The notes: generated by a model not told the origin, from the letters alone. 64,000 nt of DNA from Mycolicibacterium neoaurum ATCC 25795 (GCF_000691525.1 NZ_JMDW01000002.1:124001-188000); one strand, 5' to 3'; shown: positions 38,547 to 47,772, numbered from the stretch's first letter. Translations and numbers: made by a program.

Positions 38547-38715
38547 GTCGGTTGGCGGTGCGGCGAGCCCAACGGTCCTGCGCGATAACGCCATTCGTGA
38601 CCCGCTGCCGTCGCTCCGGAATCGACCGCCGGACTCTGCCACCGACTAGCATCAGCGTCAATTCTCGGACTTCCGGTCCTCTGCTGAAATTCCTCACCTG
38701 GCCCGAAAGGTCCTC

Positions 38716-40565
38716 ATGACAAGCTGTTCTGACCGCCACGTTGTTACTGCCGGCGTGGTACTGGCGGGCCTGGGTGCCGCGGTACTGGGAGCCCTCTACG
38801 CGGAACCGGTCGGTGCCGACGGCTCCGAGGTCGTGCACCGTGCGGTGGTGTTGACCTCTGAGACCTCGGAGACCTCGGAAACCTCAGCGCCGTGGTGGTG
38901 GACCGACCAGTCGCGGAACGCCGGTGAGAGAGCGTACGACCCGACTTTGGAACGCCTGATGCTGAGGCCGCTGATCGGCAACGGTGCCGATGCGGCCGCC
39001 GATTGCGTCGGACGGCGTGTGACGGCGGACTGGGTGGCTTCTTGTTCGGCAACGGCGGCCGGGGTGCCAACGGCGGCAAGGGCGGCGATGCGGGCCTGTT
39101 CGGTCACGGCGGCGCGGGTGGTGCGGCGACGGTCGCCGGGGCGGCCGGGGGCTCCGGTGGTCGCGGTGGGCTGCTGGTCGGTAACGGTGGCAGCGGCGGG
39201 GCCGGAGCCGACGGAGCTCGCGGCGCCGATGGCACCCTTTCGGGACAGGCGGGAGGTGCGGGAGGTGCCGGGGGTAATGGTGGTGCCGGTGGTGCCGGCG
39301 GCCTGATCTTCGGTGCCGGTGGCTCCGGCGGGGCGGCCGGCCGCGGTGGCGACGGTGGCCACGGCTACCTGGGGGCCGATGGTGCCGCGGGCACCACGGC
39401 GGGCGCTGCTGGACAACACGGTCAGGCCGGCGGCGACGGTGGCGCCGGTGGCGCGGGTGGTGCCGGTGGCGCTCAGGGCCAGGGCGGATTCCTCGGCGGA
39501 ACCGGTACCGCGGGCGCCAACGGAAACGGTGGTATGGGCGGAAACGGTGCAGGCGGCGGTAAGGGCGGTCGTGGCGCGGACAGCACGCAACTCAGTGCCC
39601 GCCCGGGCGGCGCAGGCGGAGATGGCGGCGTCGGAGGTAACGGCGGTGCCGCCGGCGTGGCGGGCAGCGGTGGTGCCAGCGGCACCGGCGCGGGCGGCGT
39701 TGCCGGGAACGTCGGCAGCGGTGGTGATGGCGGTGCGGGTGGTCTGGGATGGTCCAGCCTCACCACCGGTGGCGCAGGTGGCGCTGGTGGCGCAGGCGGT
39801 GACGCAGGTTCGTCCGGCAACACCGCAGGCTCGCGCGGCGGCAAGGGTGGCGACGGGGGCAACGGCCGAGGGCACGACGGCACTTTCGACCGCAACGGTG
39901 CCGATGGTGTCGGCGGTAACGGTGGCGCGGGCGGCACGGGTGCCGTCGGCGGCAATGGCGGACACGGAGGGACCGGCTACGGCGGCAGGGGAAGTGGGGA
40001 TCGACCGGCTCGCGGCGGCAGCGGTATCGGTGGCAACGGTGGATCAGGTGGCCTGGGCACCGATGGTGTCGGCGGTGACGGCGGCTTCGGTGGTGAGGGC
40101 CGTCGCGGTATCGACTCGAGCTACCAACGGCCTACCGAGCCTCCCGTGGCGGAAGGCCGCGGGGGCAATGGTGGTGACGGGGGTGCCGGCACAGGTGCCC
40201 GCGGAGGCCATGGCGGCGAGGGCGGTATGGGAAGTGCGGGTGGTCCCAATGGTGTTGCCGTCGGTGGCGACGGGGGTGCGGGTGGTGAGGGTCGCGCGAG
40301 CTCATCGAATGGTGTCGGCACGGCCGACGGCGGCAACGGTGGCCGCGGCGGCGAAGGTCAGATCAGCAATGGGTCCAGCCGCGGCGGTCACGGTGGCGAC
40401 GGTGGCCGAGGAGTCCGCAACGGCGGCAACGGTGGTGACGGCGGCAGCGGACTGGCCGGGACCAGCAGCATCCAGCAAGGTGGCAAAGGGGGCCGCGGCG
40501 GAGCCGGTGGCACCGCTCCCGGCAGTCCCGGCACCGACGGTCAGCCGTCCCAGGGAGCGTCCTGA
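38716..40565 (+). pseudogene. Gly-rich PGRS-like surface protein, frameshifted
   Basis: The first frame (ATG at 38716, AAAGG upstream) encodes a signal-like helix (VVTAGVVLAGLGAAVLGAL), a triple SET repeat and the linker LERLMLRPLIGNGADAAADC, the typical lead into PGRS domains. The Gly/Ala repeat domain (GGAGG, GNGGxGG units to 40565) then continues in another frame that is open from 39003. One indel around 39000-39030 would restore a single protein of about 615 residues. No PE domain is present, so this is not a PE_PGRS protein proper. Either a real null allele or a sequence error. Confidence 0.7.
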
Positions 40566-40615
40566 GGAACCGGATATCGCCAGTCGGTCTGACGTGCAAC
40601 AGAATTCGATACCGA

Positions 40616-41497
40616 TCAACCGAACAGCACCACCGGGTTGGCGTTCATCAGGCCGTGGGTGACGAGTAGCGGCCACATGGCCTGCCCGCGCGCCCATAGT
40701 AGGCCGAGGAACAGCCCGGTGACCCCCTGATTGACGATCGTGTTCGCCAGATCCATGCCGAGGTCACCGCCGCTCTGGATGGCGATATGCCAGGAGGCCC
40801 ACAGCAACGAGGACACGATGATCGCCGGCCAGGTACCACCGAGCACCCGGGTCCACCGGGTCTGCAACCATCTGCGGTAGAAGAACTCTTCGACCACCGC
40901 GTTGATGAGAAAACCTAGCGCCAGTCCGACGACCAGTGTCACCCAGTCGACGTCGATGCGTTGGGATGGCCCGTGCGTCGATAACACCAGATGGGTTGCC
41001 GCCCAACCGAGCACGGGGATCAAGGGGCGCCAACGGTGGCCGGGTGGCTCGTCGACGAAATCCGAGGCAGGTCCCCGGCGGCGCCCGACCGCGAACAGCA
41101 AGAGCGGACAGATCACCAGCAGAGCCACCTTGAGCCCGGTGTAGTTCGGCTCGGTCGGGCCCGAAAGGACAAGCAGCGCGGCGAACGTGATGCCGAGCAG
41201 CGTGAGCACCACCGCGTCGACACAATCACGAGACGTAGCCGAAGCCCGCCCACCCCGGCCCGGTAGTGCGACAAGCGTCAGTGCGATGCCGACCGCGGCC
41301 GGTAGCCACGGGTGCCACATCGGGATGGTCGCCGAACTGTCTGCGGTGAAACGGATCTGGCCCGCGGCGCCGACGACCACTGCGATGGCGGCCGCCAGGT
41401 AGATCACCAGACCCGTGGCAATGACAGCCGACGGAGCCCATCGCACGGAGGCGCGACGGGCGTCTGCGGTGCCGGACACGATTTCGATGCTAGCCAA
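40616..41497 (-). CDS. CPBP family intramembrane metalloprotease
   Basis: About 293 residues with roughly eight membrane helices. The family motifs are present: EEFFYR (EExxxR), a His in SSLLWASWHIAIQ and a His in LLVTHGLMNAN. Related proteins are Abi/CAAX-processing-like proteases; substrate unknown. The start is uncertain (TTG at 41497, GTG at 41479, or further upstream overlapping the divergent acetyltransferase gene). Confidence 0.88.
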   Translation of the reverse strand: MASIEIVSGTADARRASVRWAPSAVIATGLVIYLAAAIAVVVGAAGQIRFTADSSATIPMWHPWLPAAVGIALTLVALPGRGGRASATSRDCVDAVVLTLLGITFAALLVLSGPTEPNYTGLKVALLVICPLLLFAVGRRRGPASDFVDEPPGHRWRPLIPVLGWAATHLVLSTHGPSQRIDVDWVTLVVGLALGFLINAVVEEFFYRRWLQTRWTRVLGGTWPAIIVSSLLWASWHIAIQSGGDLGMDLANTIVNQGVTGLFLGLLWARGQAMWPLLVTHGLMNANPVVLFG

Positions 41498-41521
41498 CGC
41501 CAGGTGCGCCACGCTGGCGGC

Positions 41522-42064
41522 ATGGTCGAGGTCGTGATCGCCGAGCCCGGGGAACCCAGCAGTGCTCAACTCGATAGCGCCGAAGCGTTGGTGCGCAGTG
41601 CATTCGGTTCGTCGTTTCGATCACATGATTGGTTGCACGCGGTCCCCGGCCGTCATGTCGTCCTCATCGACGACGGCCGGTCCATGGTGGGCTTCGCCGC
41701 CGTCGTGCCGCGGACGTTGCATCACGACGGTGTGGCGTTCGACACCGGTTACGTCGAGGCCGTCGCCGTACGCGGTGATCATCAGGGTCGCGGGCTGGGT
41801 CGGATCCTCATGGACCGTGTCGAGCACATCATCCGCGCCCGCCACCAGCTCGGCGCCCTGAATGCGGTCGCCACGGCCGCGCCGTTCTATGCATCGCGCG
41901 GTTGGCAGCTCTGGACCGGCCACACCCAAGCCATCGGATCGGCCGGGGTGGTCGACACCTTCGACAGCGCCGACTTGATCTATGTGTTCGGCGTCGGTGA
42001 GCGCCCTTTGCCGGGTCCGGGCGCTGCGCTGATCTGCGATTGGCGACCAGGCCATCTTTGGTGA
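41522..42064 (+). CDS. GNAT family N-acetyltransferase
   Basis: 180 residues. The acetyl-CoA binding block is VEAVAVRGDHQGRGLGRILMDRVEHII, followed by the typical ALNAVATAAPFYASRGWQLW region. Resembles aminoglycoside 2'-N-acetyltransferase (Aac(2')) of mycobacteria in pattern (SHDWLHAVPGRHVV near the start, YVEAVAVR, FYASRGW), but the substrate cannot be fixed by eye. ATG at 41522, divergent from the CPBP protease gene. Confidence 0.88.
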   Translation: MVEVVIAEPGEPSSAQLDSAEALVRSAFGSSFRSHDWLHAVPGRHVVLIDDGRSMVGFAAVVPRTLHHDGVAFDTGYVEAVAVRGDHQGRGLGRILMDRVEHIIRARHQLGALNAVATAAPFYASRGWQLWTGHTQAIGSAGVVDTFDSADLIYVFGVGERPLPGPGAALICDWRPGHLW

Positions 42065-42146
42065 ATGCCGCCGAAATTGCCGTCGGAACGCTCCGCGCAC
42101 CCGCCGTAACATGAACAGCGATGCACACTGCCGAAGGGGATTCGAT

Positions 42147-42437
42147 ATGACGGAGAATCTGGTCGTCGACCCCGCGCTGCTGACGACTTCCAGCACGGTC
42201 TTCCGCCAGACCGGTGCGCAACTGGCCGCCCTGGGTGCCGATGCACCGCTCACCGGCGCCGCGTCCGCGGTTCCACAGTTGCAGACGGGGGCCGCCTGCC
42301 ACGCAGCCGGGACCGCCATCGCAGCGGACACCGCCGCCCTTGCCGATTCCGTGCAGTCCTATGCCGGCAACCTCTCCGCGGCCGCCACCCGCTACACCGA
42401 CCAGGACGCGGCCGCGGCCCAGGCGCTCACGCCGTAG
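42147..42437 (+). CDS. EspC-like type VII secretion target
   Basis: 96 residues, all-helical and Ala-rich, in the EspC/DUF2580 style: VDPALLTTSSTVF start, then helices separated near LTGAASAVPQLQTGA. It ends with YTDQD at residues 83-87, which fits the general type VII export signal YxxxD/E. No partner gene or ESX core gene is adjacent; the ESX-1 operon begins about 16 kb to the right. A start at 42111 is possible. Confidence 0.75.
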   Translation: MTENLVVDPALLTTSSTVFRQTGAQLAALGADAPLTGAASAVPQLQTGAACHAAGTAIAADTAALADSVQSYAGNLSAAATRYTDQDAAAAQALTP

Positions 42438-42487
42438 CCAAACCCGGCACCGGTTGAGTACCGCCGCGCGCAAGTAGGGTCGACTCC

Positions 42488-43171
42488 GTGACGGGTCTTG
42501 TGCTGGCGCTGCTCGGGCTGGCGTTTCTGGACTCCCTCAGCGTCCTGAACATCGGCGTCGTCTCGGCCGTGGTCTACGGCAGCCGGTTAAATCGTCAATC
42601 CGCCCTACCCGGTGGCCTGAGCTTCATCGCCGGAGTGTTCGCGGTCACCTCGACCTTCGGGATCTTCTTCGTGCTGGGCGTCGACCTCCTCACCGAGCTC
42701 ACCGAGTTCGAGATCACACCCGGCGTTCGGTATTGGGGTGAGTTGCTGGTCGGCGCGGCCCTGATAGTCCTCGCGTTCTTCCCGCTGGTCGCCCAGTCGA
42801 CCGCCCCGGGCTGGGCGTTCGCGGCGCTCAAGCAGCGGCCGTGGTTACTCGGTTTCGTCGGTGTGGCAGTCGGTCTCGGCCAGGCGCCGACTGCGGTGCC
42901 GTATCTGGCCGGGCTGGCGATGATCGCCACCCGCCAGCCGTTGCCGCCGGCCTGGCCACTGCTGGTGTTGGCCTACTGCGCGCTGGCGTTGTTGCCGTGC
43001 ATCTTGGTATTGGCCCTGTCCACCAGCAGGAGTCGGCGGGCCGACCGTATGCAGCGCGCACTGGTACGGACGCTGACCAGGTACGGCCCCATCGGGGTGC
43101 GCATCCTGTTCGTCGTCGCCGGTGTGGCGCTCGTCGCCGATGCGCTTATCCACCGCAGAGCCCTGGTGTGA
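42488..43171 (+). CDS. GAP/Sap family membrane protein
   Basis: 227 residues with about six membrane helices, of the GAP (DUF2910) family linked to peptidoglycolipid export in mycobacteria. The opening LVLALLGLAFLDSLSVLNIGVV and the GLGQAPTAVPYLAGLAMI segment fit the family. GTG start at 42488. Transported substrate unknown. Confidence 0.8.
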   Translation: MTGLVLALLGLAFLDSLSVLNIGVVSAVVYGSRLNRQSALPGGLSFIAGVFAVTSTFGIFFVLGVDLLTELTEFEITPGVRYWGELLVGAALIVLAFFPLVAQSTAPGWAFAALKQRPWLLGFVGVAVGLGQAPTAVPYLAGLAMIATRQPLPPAWPLLVLAYCALALLPCILVLALSTSRSRRADRMQRALVRTLTRYGPIGVRILFVVAGVALVADALIHRRALV

Positions 43172-43176
43172 CTTGC

Positions 43177-43332
43177 TCAGTCGCAGTTGACGCAGACCCC
43201 GGTCAGGGACAGCTCCAGCCCACACGGGCACCGCTGAGCGGCGCGTCGCACGTCACCGGTGCGCACCCGCGGCCGCTCGGTGGATAGTTCGGCCTCGGAC
43301 GGTGACTCGGAACGCTCATCCGTGGACGGCAC
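43177..43332 (-). CDS. Small protein with a CxC...CxxC zinc-ribbon-like end
   Basis: 51 residues from a GTG at 43332. An acidic and Arg-rich N-terminus is followed by CPCGLELSLTGVCVNCD-stop: four cysteines spaced like a zinc ribbon. It lies just beyond the GAP gene on the opposite strand and starts before the acetyltransferase region. No strong ribosome-binding site is seen; the cysteine pattern is the main support. Confidence 0.5.
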   Translation of the reverse strand: MPSTDERSESPSEAELSTERPRVRTGDVRRAAQRCPCGLELSLTGVCVNCD

Positions 43333-43417
43333 GCTACCGACGATAGGTCGGGTGAGTGTCGCCGGCGAGGGACGACAGTTGAAATCCCTTTGAACAAAGC
43401 GCGTTCAGCGGACGATG

Positions 43418-44065
43418 TCAGCCCAGAATTCGGGTGAGCGTGTCGGCCCCGGTGACGACCGGTGTCAAATGCCGGCGCACTGTGGAGCGCTGCCACTCTT
43501 CGGCGGACAGTTCATAGACCTGTTCGGTGAGTTGTCGACCGTGCTCGACGATCACCTCTGCTCCGATCAGGCGGTATCCGAGTCGTCTGGACACGGTTGT
43601 GCTGGCGATGTTCTCCTCCAGCGCCCAGGATTTCGCCTTCTCCGCACGCAGATTCGAGAAGGCAAGTTCCAGGACGCCGGCGCGGGCCGCGGTCCCAAGG
43701 CCGCGGCGCTGAAATGCGGCGGTCAACCACGAGGTGGTGCCGACGATCCGGCGGTGCGGCCATTGCTCGAAGCCCGACAGACTTTGTAGTCCGACGGGAG
43801 ACCCGCCCACGACGATGGCGAGGTCCAGGGTCCATCCCGGGCCCGTGGTGAGGTCGCGATTGGAACGCACCCGGTCAATGCGCTGCTGCTCGATCACTTC
43901 GGGGCTGCGCCCGTCGATCCACTTGACATAGTGGGTCTGATCCTCGGGGAGGACCGCCCCCGGTGTGGCGGCCTGGCGGGCCAGCACCGCCAGTTGTGTG
44001 TCCGTCGGCGCGACGAGCGAGACGTCGCCAACGTCGATGCGCAGTTGCGTTGCCTGCGAGGTCAT
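43418..44065 (-). CDS. GNAT family N-acetyltransferase (RimJ/RimL type)
   Basis: 215 residues. LTAAFQRRGLGTAARAGVLELAF is the acetyl-CoA binding motif, followed by AKSWALEENIASTTVSRRLGYRLIG, typical of RimJ/RimL-like acetyltransferases. Start ATG at 44065 (or GTG at 44068) overlaps the stop of the GGDEF gene, so the two are co-translated. Substrate unknown. Confidence 0.88.
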   Translation of the reverse strand: MTSQATQLRIDVGDVSLVAPTDTQLAVLARQAATPGAVLPEDQTHYVKWIDGRSPEVIEQQRIDRVRSNRDLTTGPGWTLDLAIVVGGSPVGLQSLSGFEQWPHRRIVGTTSWLTAAFQRRGLGTAARAGVLELAFSNLRAEKAKSWALEENIASTTVSRRLGYRLIGAEVIVEHGRQLTEQVYELSAEEWQRSTVRRHLTPVVTGADTLTRILG

Positions 44066-45024
44066 CACAGCGCGGGAGCCTCATCGGCCGGCGGCCGGGG
44101 CTTGTTGCCCTTGGCCAAGTACAGATCGCGGTCCGCGGCGGCCAGCAGACCGGTGAATGCGGCGGTGTCGTAGGCGGCTCCCACGGCGACACCATTGCTT
44201 ACCCGTATCGGCCCGTCGCCGCTGAGAGTGTCGGCGAGCCGCCGCGCCCGGGATTCGTCGTAACCGGTGAGCACGATGACGAATTCGTCGCCACCGAGTC
44301 TGGTGACGAGCGCACCGTCGGGCACCTGGGCGATCCAGCGCGCGGCGAGTTCGGTCAGTACCGTGTCACCGGCTGCATGGCCGTCGCGGTCGTTAACCGA
44401 CTTGAAGTCGTCGATGTCCAACACGATGACCGCCAGGGCTTCCTTGCGTCGCCGAGCGCGGGGTAGCAGGTCGTCGAGTGCGCGATTGAGGCCTGCCCGG
44501 TTCCACACGGTGGTCAGCGGATCGCGGTGTCCGACATCGAGAAGGGCCGAATGCAGCAGCCCGATCACCTCGGCGATGCCCATGATGCAGACCGGGAACA
44601 TCAGCAACCACAACGGCGGTACCGGGGCGGGCGCGATCAGCAGCCCCACATCAGCGCCGAGAGCGAGCGCTGCCGTGACCACGCGCGCGGTCCGCGTGCG
44701 GTGCCAGCTCCTGACGAACACGGCAATGAGGATCAGCGGGATCAGCGCCCAGACCTGGGCGGCCAACTCGGTGTGACTGATCAGCGCGATCGGCGGCGCG
44801 GCGCAGGCGCAGGACAACGCCACCCGATAGCGCCACCCGGTGGCCGGCCGGGGGAGCGCGGCCACCAGTCCGATCCCGACCAGTGATGTCGCGATCCACT
44901 CACCCCATGCGTCGGACCGTCCGAGCGAGCTCAGTATCGCCAGCGCGTAGAAGCACAGGCAGACCGTCAGATAGATGAGCAGGATGCGGCGACGCAGCAC
45001 CGTATTCAATACCGGCACCACCAC
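44065..45024 (-). CDS. Membrane-bound GGDEF protein (diguanylate cyclase)
   Basis: About 319 residues: six or so membrane helices in the first 160 residues, then a GGDEF domain with the intact active site RLGGDEF and the DIDDFKSVNDRDGHAAGD block. Predicted to make c-di-GMP from GTP. The product-inhibition RxxD site five residues before GGDEF is absent (the residues there are PDGA). The start is uncertain; GTG at 45024 follows GGCGGGGGCGAGG. Confidence 0.88.
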   Translation of the reverse strand: MVVPVLNTVLRRRILLIYLTVCLCFYALAILSSLGRSDAWGEWIATSLVGIGLVAALPRPATGWRYRVALSCACAAPPIALISHTELAAQVWALIPLILIAVFVRSWHRTRTARVVTAALALGADVGLLIAPAPVPPLWLLMFPVCIMGIAEVIGLLHSALLDVGHRDPLTTVWNRAGLNRALDDLLPRARRRKEALAVIVLDIDDFKSVNDRDGHAAGDTVLTELAARWIAQVPDGALVTRLGGDEFVIVLTGYDESRARRLADTLSGDGPIRVSNGVAVGAAYDTAAFTGLLAAADRDLYLAKGNKPRPPADEAPAL

Positions 45025-45159
45025 CTCGCCCCCGCCAAGTCCCCATTCCGGCACCCCGATTGTCCACGTTCCTACCGGATGACGCACGCGTTGGGAAATG
45101 TCGGGCACCGACGGAGGGCGGCCGGGCGCCACGCAAGCGGTTGCGCGGCGCCCCCGAGG

Positions 45160-45582
45160 TCAGAAGTCGGTCCAACCGCCCTGCACCATCGTCTGGAACT
45201 TCCAGTCGCCCCCGCATTTCACCAGCAGGTCGCCGTAACGCACCTGCTGGCTGGAATCGCCCACCGTGATCGTGGCGTCGGTGACGACGAAGACGAGATT
45301 CTCGTTCAGGAAGGTCGGCGTGCGTACCGACACCATGTCGATCTGCTCCGAAGCACCGAGCTCGGAGGTCATCTGCGCGATGTAGCGGGCGCGGTCATAG
45401 GACTCGGCCTTGCCGTCGCTGACCTCGTTCAGTGGGAACATCGCCTGATCGGCCATCGCCTCGACATCCTTGGCCACGGCAAGGGCATCGAAATGCTCGA
45501 ACCAGGCCAGGACACCGGCGACGTCGGCGGGGCTCGGTGTGTATCCCGTCGGTGCGGTGTTGCCGGTGGTGGGTGCGGTCAT
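45160..45582 (-). CDS. SnoaL-like/NTF2-fold protein
   Basis: 140 residues. Pattern of an NTF2-like cone fold: VLAWFEHFDALAVAKDVEAMADQAMFPLNEV, YDRARYIAQM, then a strand series ending CGGDWKFQTMVQGGW. Related proteins are SnoaL-like enzymes or binding proteins; specific function unknown. Divergent from a TetR regulator with 105 bases between starts, and probably its target. Confidence 0.8.
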   Translation of the reverse strand: MTAPTTGNTAPTGYTPSPADVAGVLAWFEHFDALAVAKDVEAMADQAMFPLNEVSDGKAESYDRARYIAQMTSELGASEQIDMVSVRTPTFLNENLVFVVTDATITVGDSSQQVRYGDLLVKCGGDWKFQTMVQGGWTDF

Positions 45583-45603
45583 GAGCCCTCCTCGGTCGTA
45601 AAA

Positions 45604-45636
45604 CTCCGTACAGCGTACGTCGTACACAGTACGGAG
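45604..45636. promoter_or_regulatory. Palindromic operator between SnoaL-like and TetR genes
   Basis: CTCCGTAC (45604-45611) and GTACGGAG (45629-45636) are perfect inverted arms, with further GTAC copies inside. Its place in the divergent promoter region fits a TetR dimer site; the binding partner is inferred. Confidence 0.65.
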
Positions 45637-45687
45637 ATTTTCCGCAGCCGTCTACGATCGACGGAGCAGCGAAAGGTGGATCGGCAA

Positions 45688-46461
45688 TTGCCCAGCGACA
45701 AGGAGCGCTCCAGCGCGGGAGACCCGGTGCGCACCCTCGAGCTGTTGTGGCGCAGGCCCGCCGGCAAGCCGACGCGCGGTCCCCGCCAGCGCATGACCGT
45801 CGATCAGGTCGTGCAGGCCGCCATCGGCATCGCCGACGAGCAGGGCCTGGGCCAGTTGACGATCCGCACGGTGGCCGCCGCGTTGGGCGCGGCGCCGATG
45901 GCCATCTACACCTATGTGCCGGGAAAGGCCGAGCTGTTGGACCTGATGCTCGACGCCGTCTACCAACAGATGCCGCGCACCGAGCTCACCGGAATGTCCT
46001 GGCGAGACAAGGTTTCGGCCATCGCGGACGAGAACCGGGCGATGCTGGCCCGCCACGGATGGGTCGTCGGTGTGCCCACCACACGGCCACCGCTCGGCCC
46101 GGGGATGATGGCCAAGTACGAACACGAACTGAGCGCCTTCGACGGCGTCGGGCTGACGGATCTGGAGATGGACGCGGCCCTGACCCACCTACTCGGCTTC
46201 GTCGACTCGGTATCCCGGATCGCGAGCGAGTCGCGCGCCGCGGCCGCGGACAGTGGTGAATCCGACGATCAGTGGTGGCAGCGGGTCGGCCCGCTGCTGG
46301 ACAGCGTCCTCGACGCCGAGCGTTACCCGCTGGCCGTCCGGGTCGGCGCGGCGGCCGGCCAGACCCACCACAGCGCCTATGACGCCGCGCATGCGTACGA
46401 TTTCGGACTCGCCCGCATCCTCGACGGGTTCGCGGTACTCATCGACCGCCGCGGCCCCTGA
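45688..46461 (+). CDS. TetR family transcriptional regulator
   Basis: 257 residues. N-terminal helix-turn-helix: MTVDQVVQAAIGIADEQG, LTIRTVAAALGAAPMAIYTYVPGKAELLDLM, followed by a TetR_C domain with ENRAMLARHGWVVGVPTTRPPLGPGM. TTG start at 45688 after AAAGGTGG; other starts are possible. Likely represses itself and the divergent SnoaL-like gene through the palindrome between them. Confidence 0.88.
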   Translation: MPSDKERSSAGDPVRTLELLWRRPAGKPTRGPRQRMTVDQVVQAAIGIADEQGLGQLTIRTVAAALGAAPMAIYTYVPGKAELLDLMLDAVYQQMPRTELTGMSWRDKVSAIADENRAMLARHGWVVGVPTTRPPLGPGMMAKYEHELSAFDGVGLTDLEMDAALTHLLGFVDSVSRIASESRAAAADSGESDDQWWQRVGPLLDSVLDAERYPLAVRVGAAAGQTHHSAYDAAHAYDFGLARILDGFAVLIDRRGP

Positions 46462-46467
46462 GCCGGC

Positions 46468-47652
46468 TCAGAGTCCGAAGGCGTTGCGCAGGAAGGGCGT
46501 CGAGTCCGCCAGCGAGGCCAACACCGTTCCGCTGTGGTCCTCCTCGGGGTACACCTTCAGCTCGACGTTCTGGTTGTTGGCCACCAGCTGGTCGTAAAAC
46601 GCCAGCGTCGAGGCCGGCGGCACATCGCGATCCAGCAGACCCACGCCGAGGAAGATCGGCCGGTCATAACCGGTGACCGGGGTTCCCATGAACTCGTTGA
46701 GCGCGTCTTCGATGCCCGGAATGCTCAACAGTGGCTTGGTGAACATGGCGGCGGGACTCAGGTGGGCCAATTCATCGGTCAGCGGGTGCACACAGACCGT
46801 CTCGGCTCGGTCGGCCGCCTGAAGACCGGCCGGTGACAACACACTGTTGACATCCAGGTCGGGCCGGGCCTCCCGCAGGGCTGCCAGGATGTAGGCGGTG
46901 TAGGCGTTGGCGACCGGGCCGAGCTCGGGCAGTTGCAGGTCTGGTCCGGCCTGCGCCACGAACTTCTGGATGTTGGCCGGCGTCCCGGTGGCGACGACGC
47001 CCCGATAATCCAGCCCGCTCCCGGCGCTGAACTCGGTGGCCCACCGGGCGCTCGCCACCGCCGCGCCACCACCCTGGGACTGTCCGACGATCGCCCACTT
47101 CGGCGAGAGTGACAGCGGCATCTTGTGCGCGGCGACGACCGAGTCGATGACGCCGTGGGCGGTGGTCACGCTGTTGAGGTAGCTCATCAATCCGGGCGTT
47201 CCGAGACCGGCGTAGTCGCTTGCCACCACGACGTACCCCTGGTCCAGCCAGTGCGACAGGTACTCGTTGTCGCGCGGGGTGCGTGGCAGCGCCGACGGGG
47301 TGCAGTCGTCACCGAGCCCGACGGTGCCGTGCGCCCACGCGATCACCGGGTAGCCGCCCGCCGGGGCCGGGGTGTGCGGGACGAACACCGCAGCGGTGCT
47401 CACGGCGGGAGCGCCGTGCTGATCGGTGGTGGAGTACAGAATCCGGTACGCGGCTCCCGCGCCGGTCAGGGACAACTCGGGGGCCAGCTCGACGGTCTCG
47501 ATGAGATTGCCCGCGGCCGGTATCGGTCCTGCGTAGAAGCGGGCATCCAAGCCCGACCAGTTCGGTGCGATCGGCTGTGCCGCCGCGGGTATGGCCAATG
47601 CGATTGTCGAGAAAAGCAATACGAGAATCCGCACGACATGTCGAAGAGCCAT
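46468..47652 (-). CDS. Secreted lipase/esterase (LIP family)
   Basis: 394 residues. Signal peptide (RHVVRILVLLFSTIALAIPAAAQ). The secretory-lipase pattern includes YPVIAWAHGTVGLGDDCTPS, VVASDYAGLGTPG and the nucleophile elbow VGQSQGGGAA, with Asp in GLLDRDVPP and His in PEEDHSGT completing a triad. The family hydrolyses triacylglycerol or other esters outside the cell. ATG at 47652. Confidence 0.88.
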   Translation of the reverse strand: MALRHVVRILVLLFSTIALAIPAAAQPIAPNWSGLDARFYAGPIPAAGNLIETVELAPELSLTGAGAAYRILYSTTDQHGAPAVSTAAVFVPHTPAPAGGYPVIAWAHGTVGLGDDCTPSALPRTPRDNEYLSHWLDQGYVVVASDYAGLGTPGLMSYLNSVTTAHGVIDSVVAAHKMPLSLSPKWAIVGQSQGGGAAVASARWATEFSAGSGLDYRGVVATGTPANIQKFVAQAGPDLQLPELGPVANAYTAYILAALREARPDLDVNSVLSPAGLQAADRAETVCVHPLTDELAHLSPAAMFTKPLLSIPGIEDALNEFMGTPVTGYDRPIFLGVGLLDRDVPPASTLAFYDQLVANNQNVELKVYPEEDHSGTVLASLADSTPFLRNAFGL

Positions 47653-47772
47653 GCCGCACACCCTAGTGGGGACCGATCGGCGATCCGGGAGCCCGTCGTG
47701 GCCGGGGTATGGTCGAACGGCGCTGGGCTGCACGGTTCAGCCCGTTGCCAGATTCTGCTGGCGCACGTGACG

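Noticed and set aside
38796..39965. Thr/Ala-rich frame antisense to the Gly-rich PGRS region
   Set aside because: Reverse complement of GGC/GGT/GCC repeats gives Thr/Ala/Pro-rich nonsense; no start signal or family.
39030..40560. Repetitive DNA resembling a CRISPR or tandem array
   Set aside because: Units are irregular GGNGGN codon repeats in an open frame, with no constant repeat and unique spacers; it is the PGRS domain.
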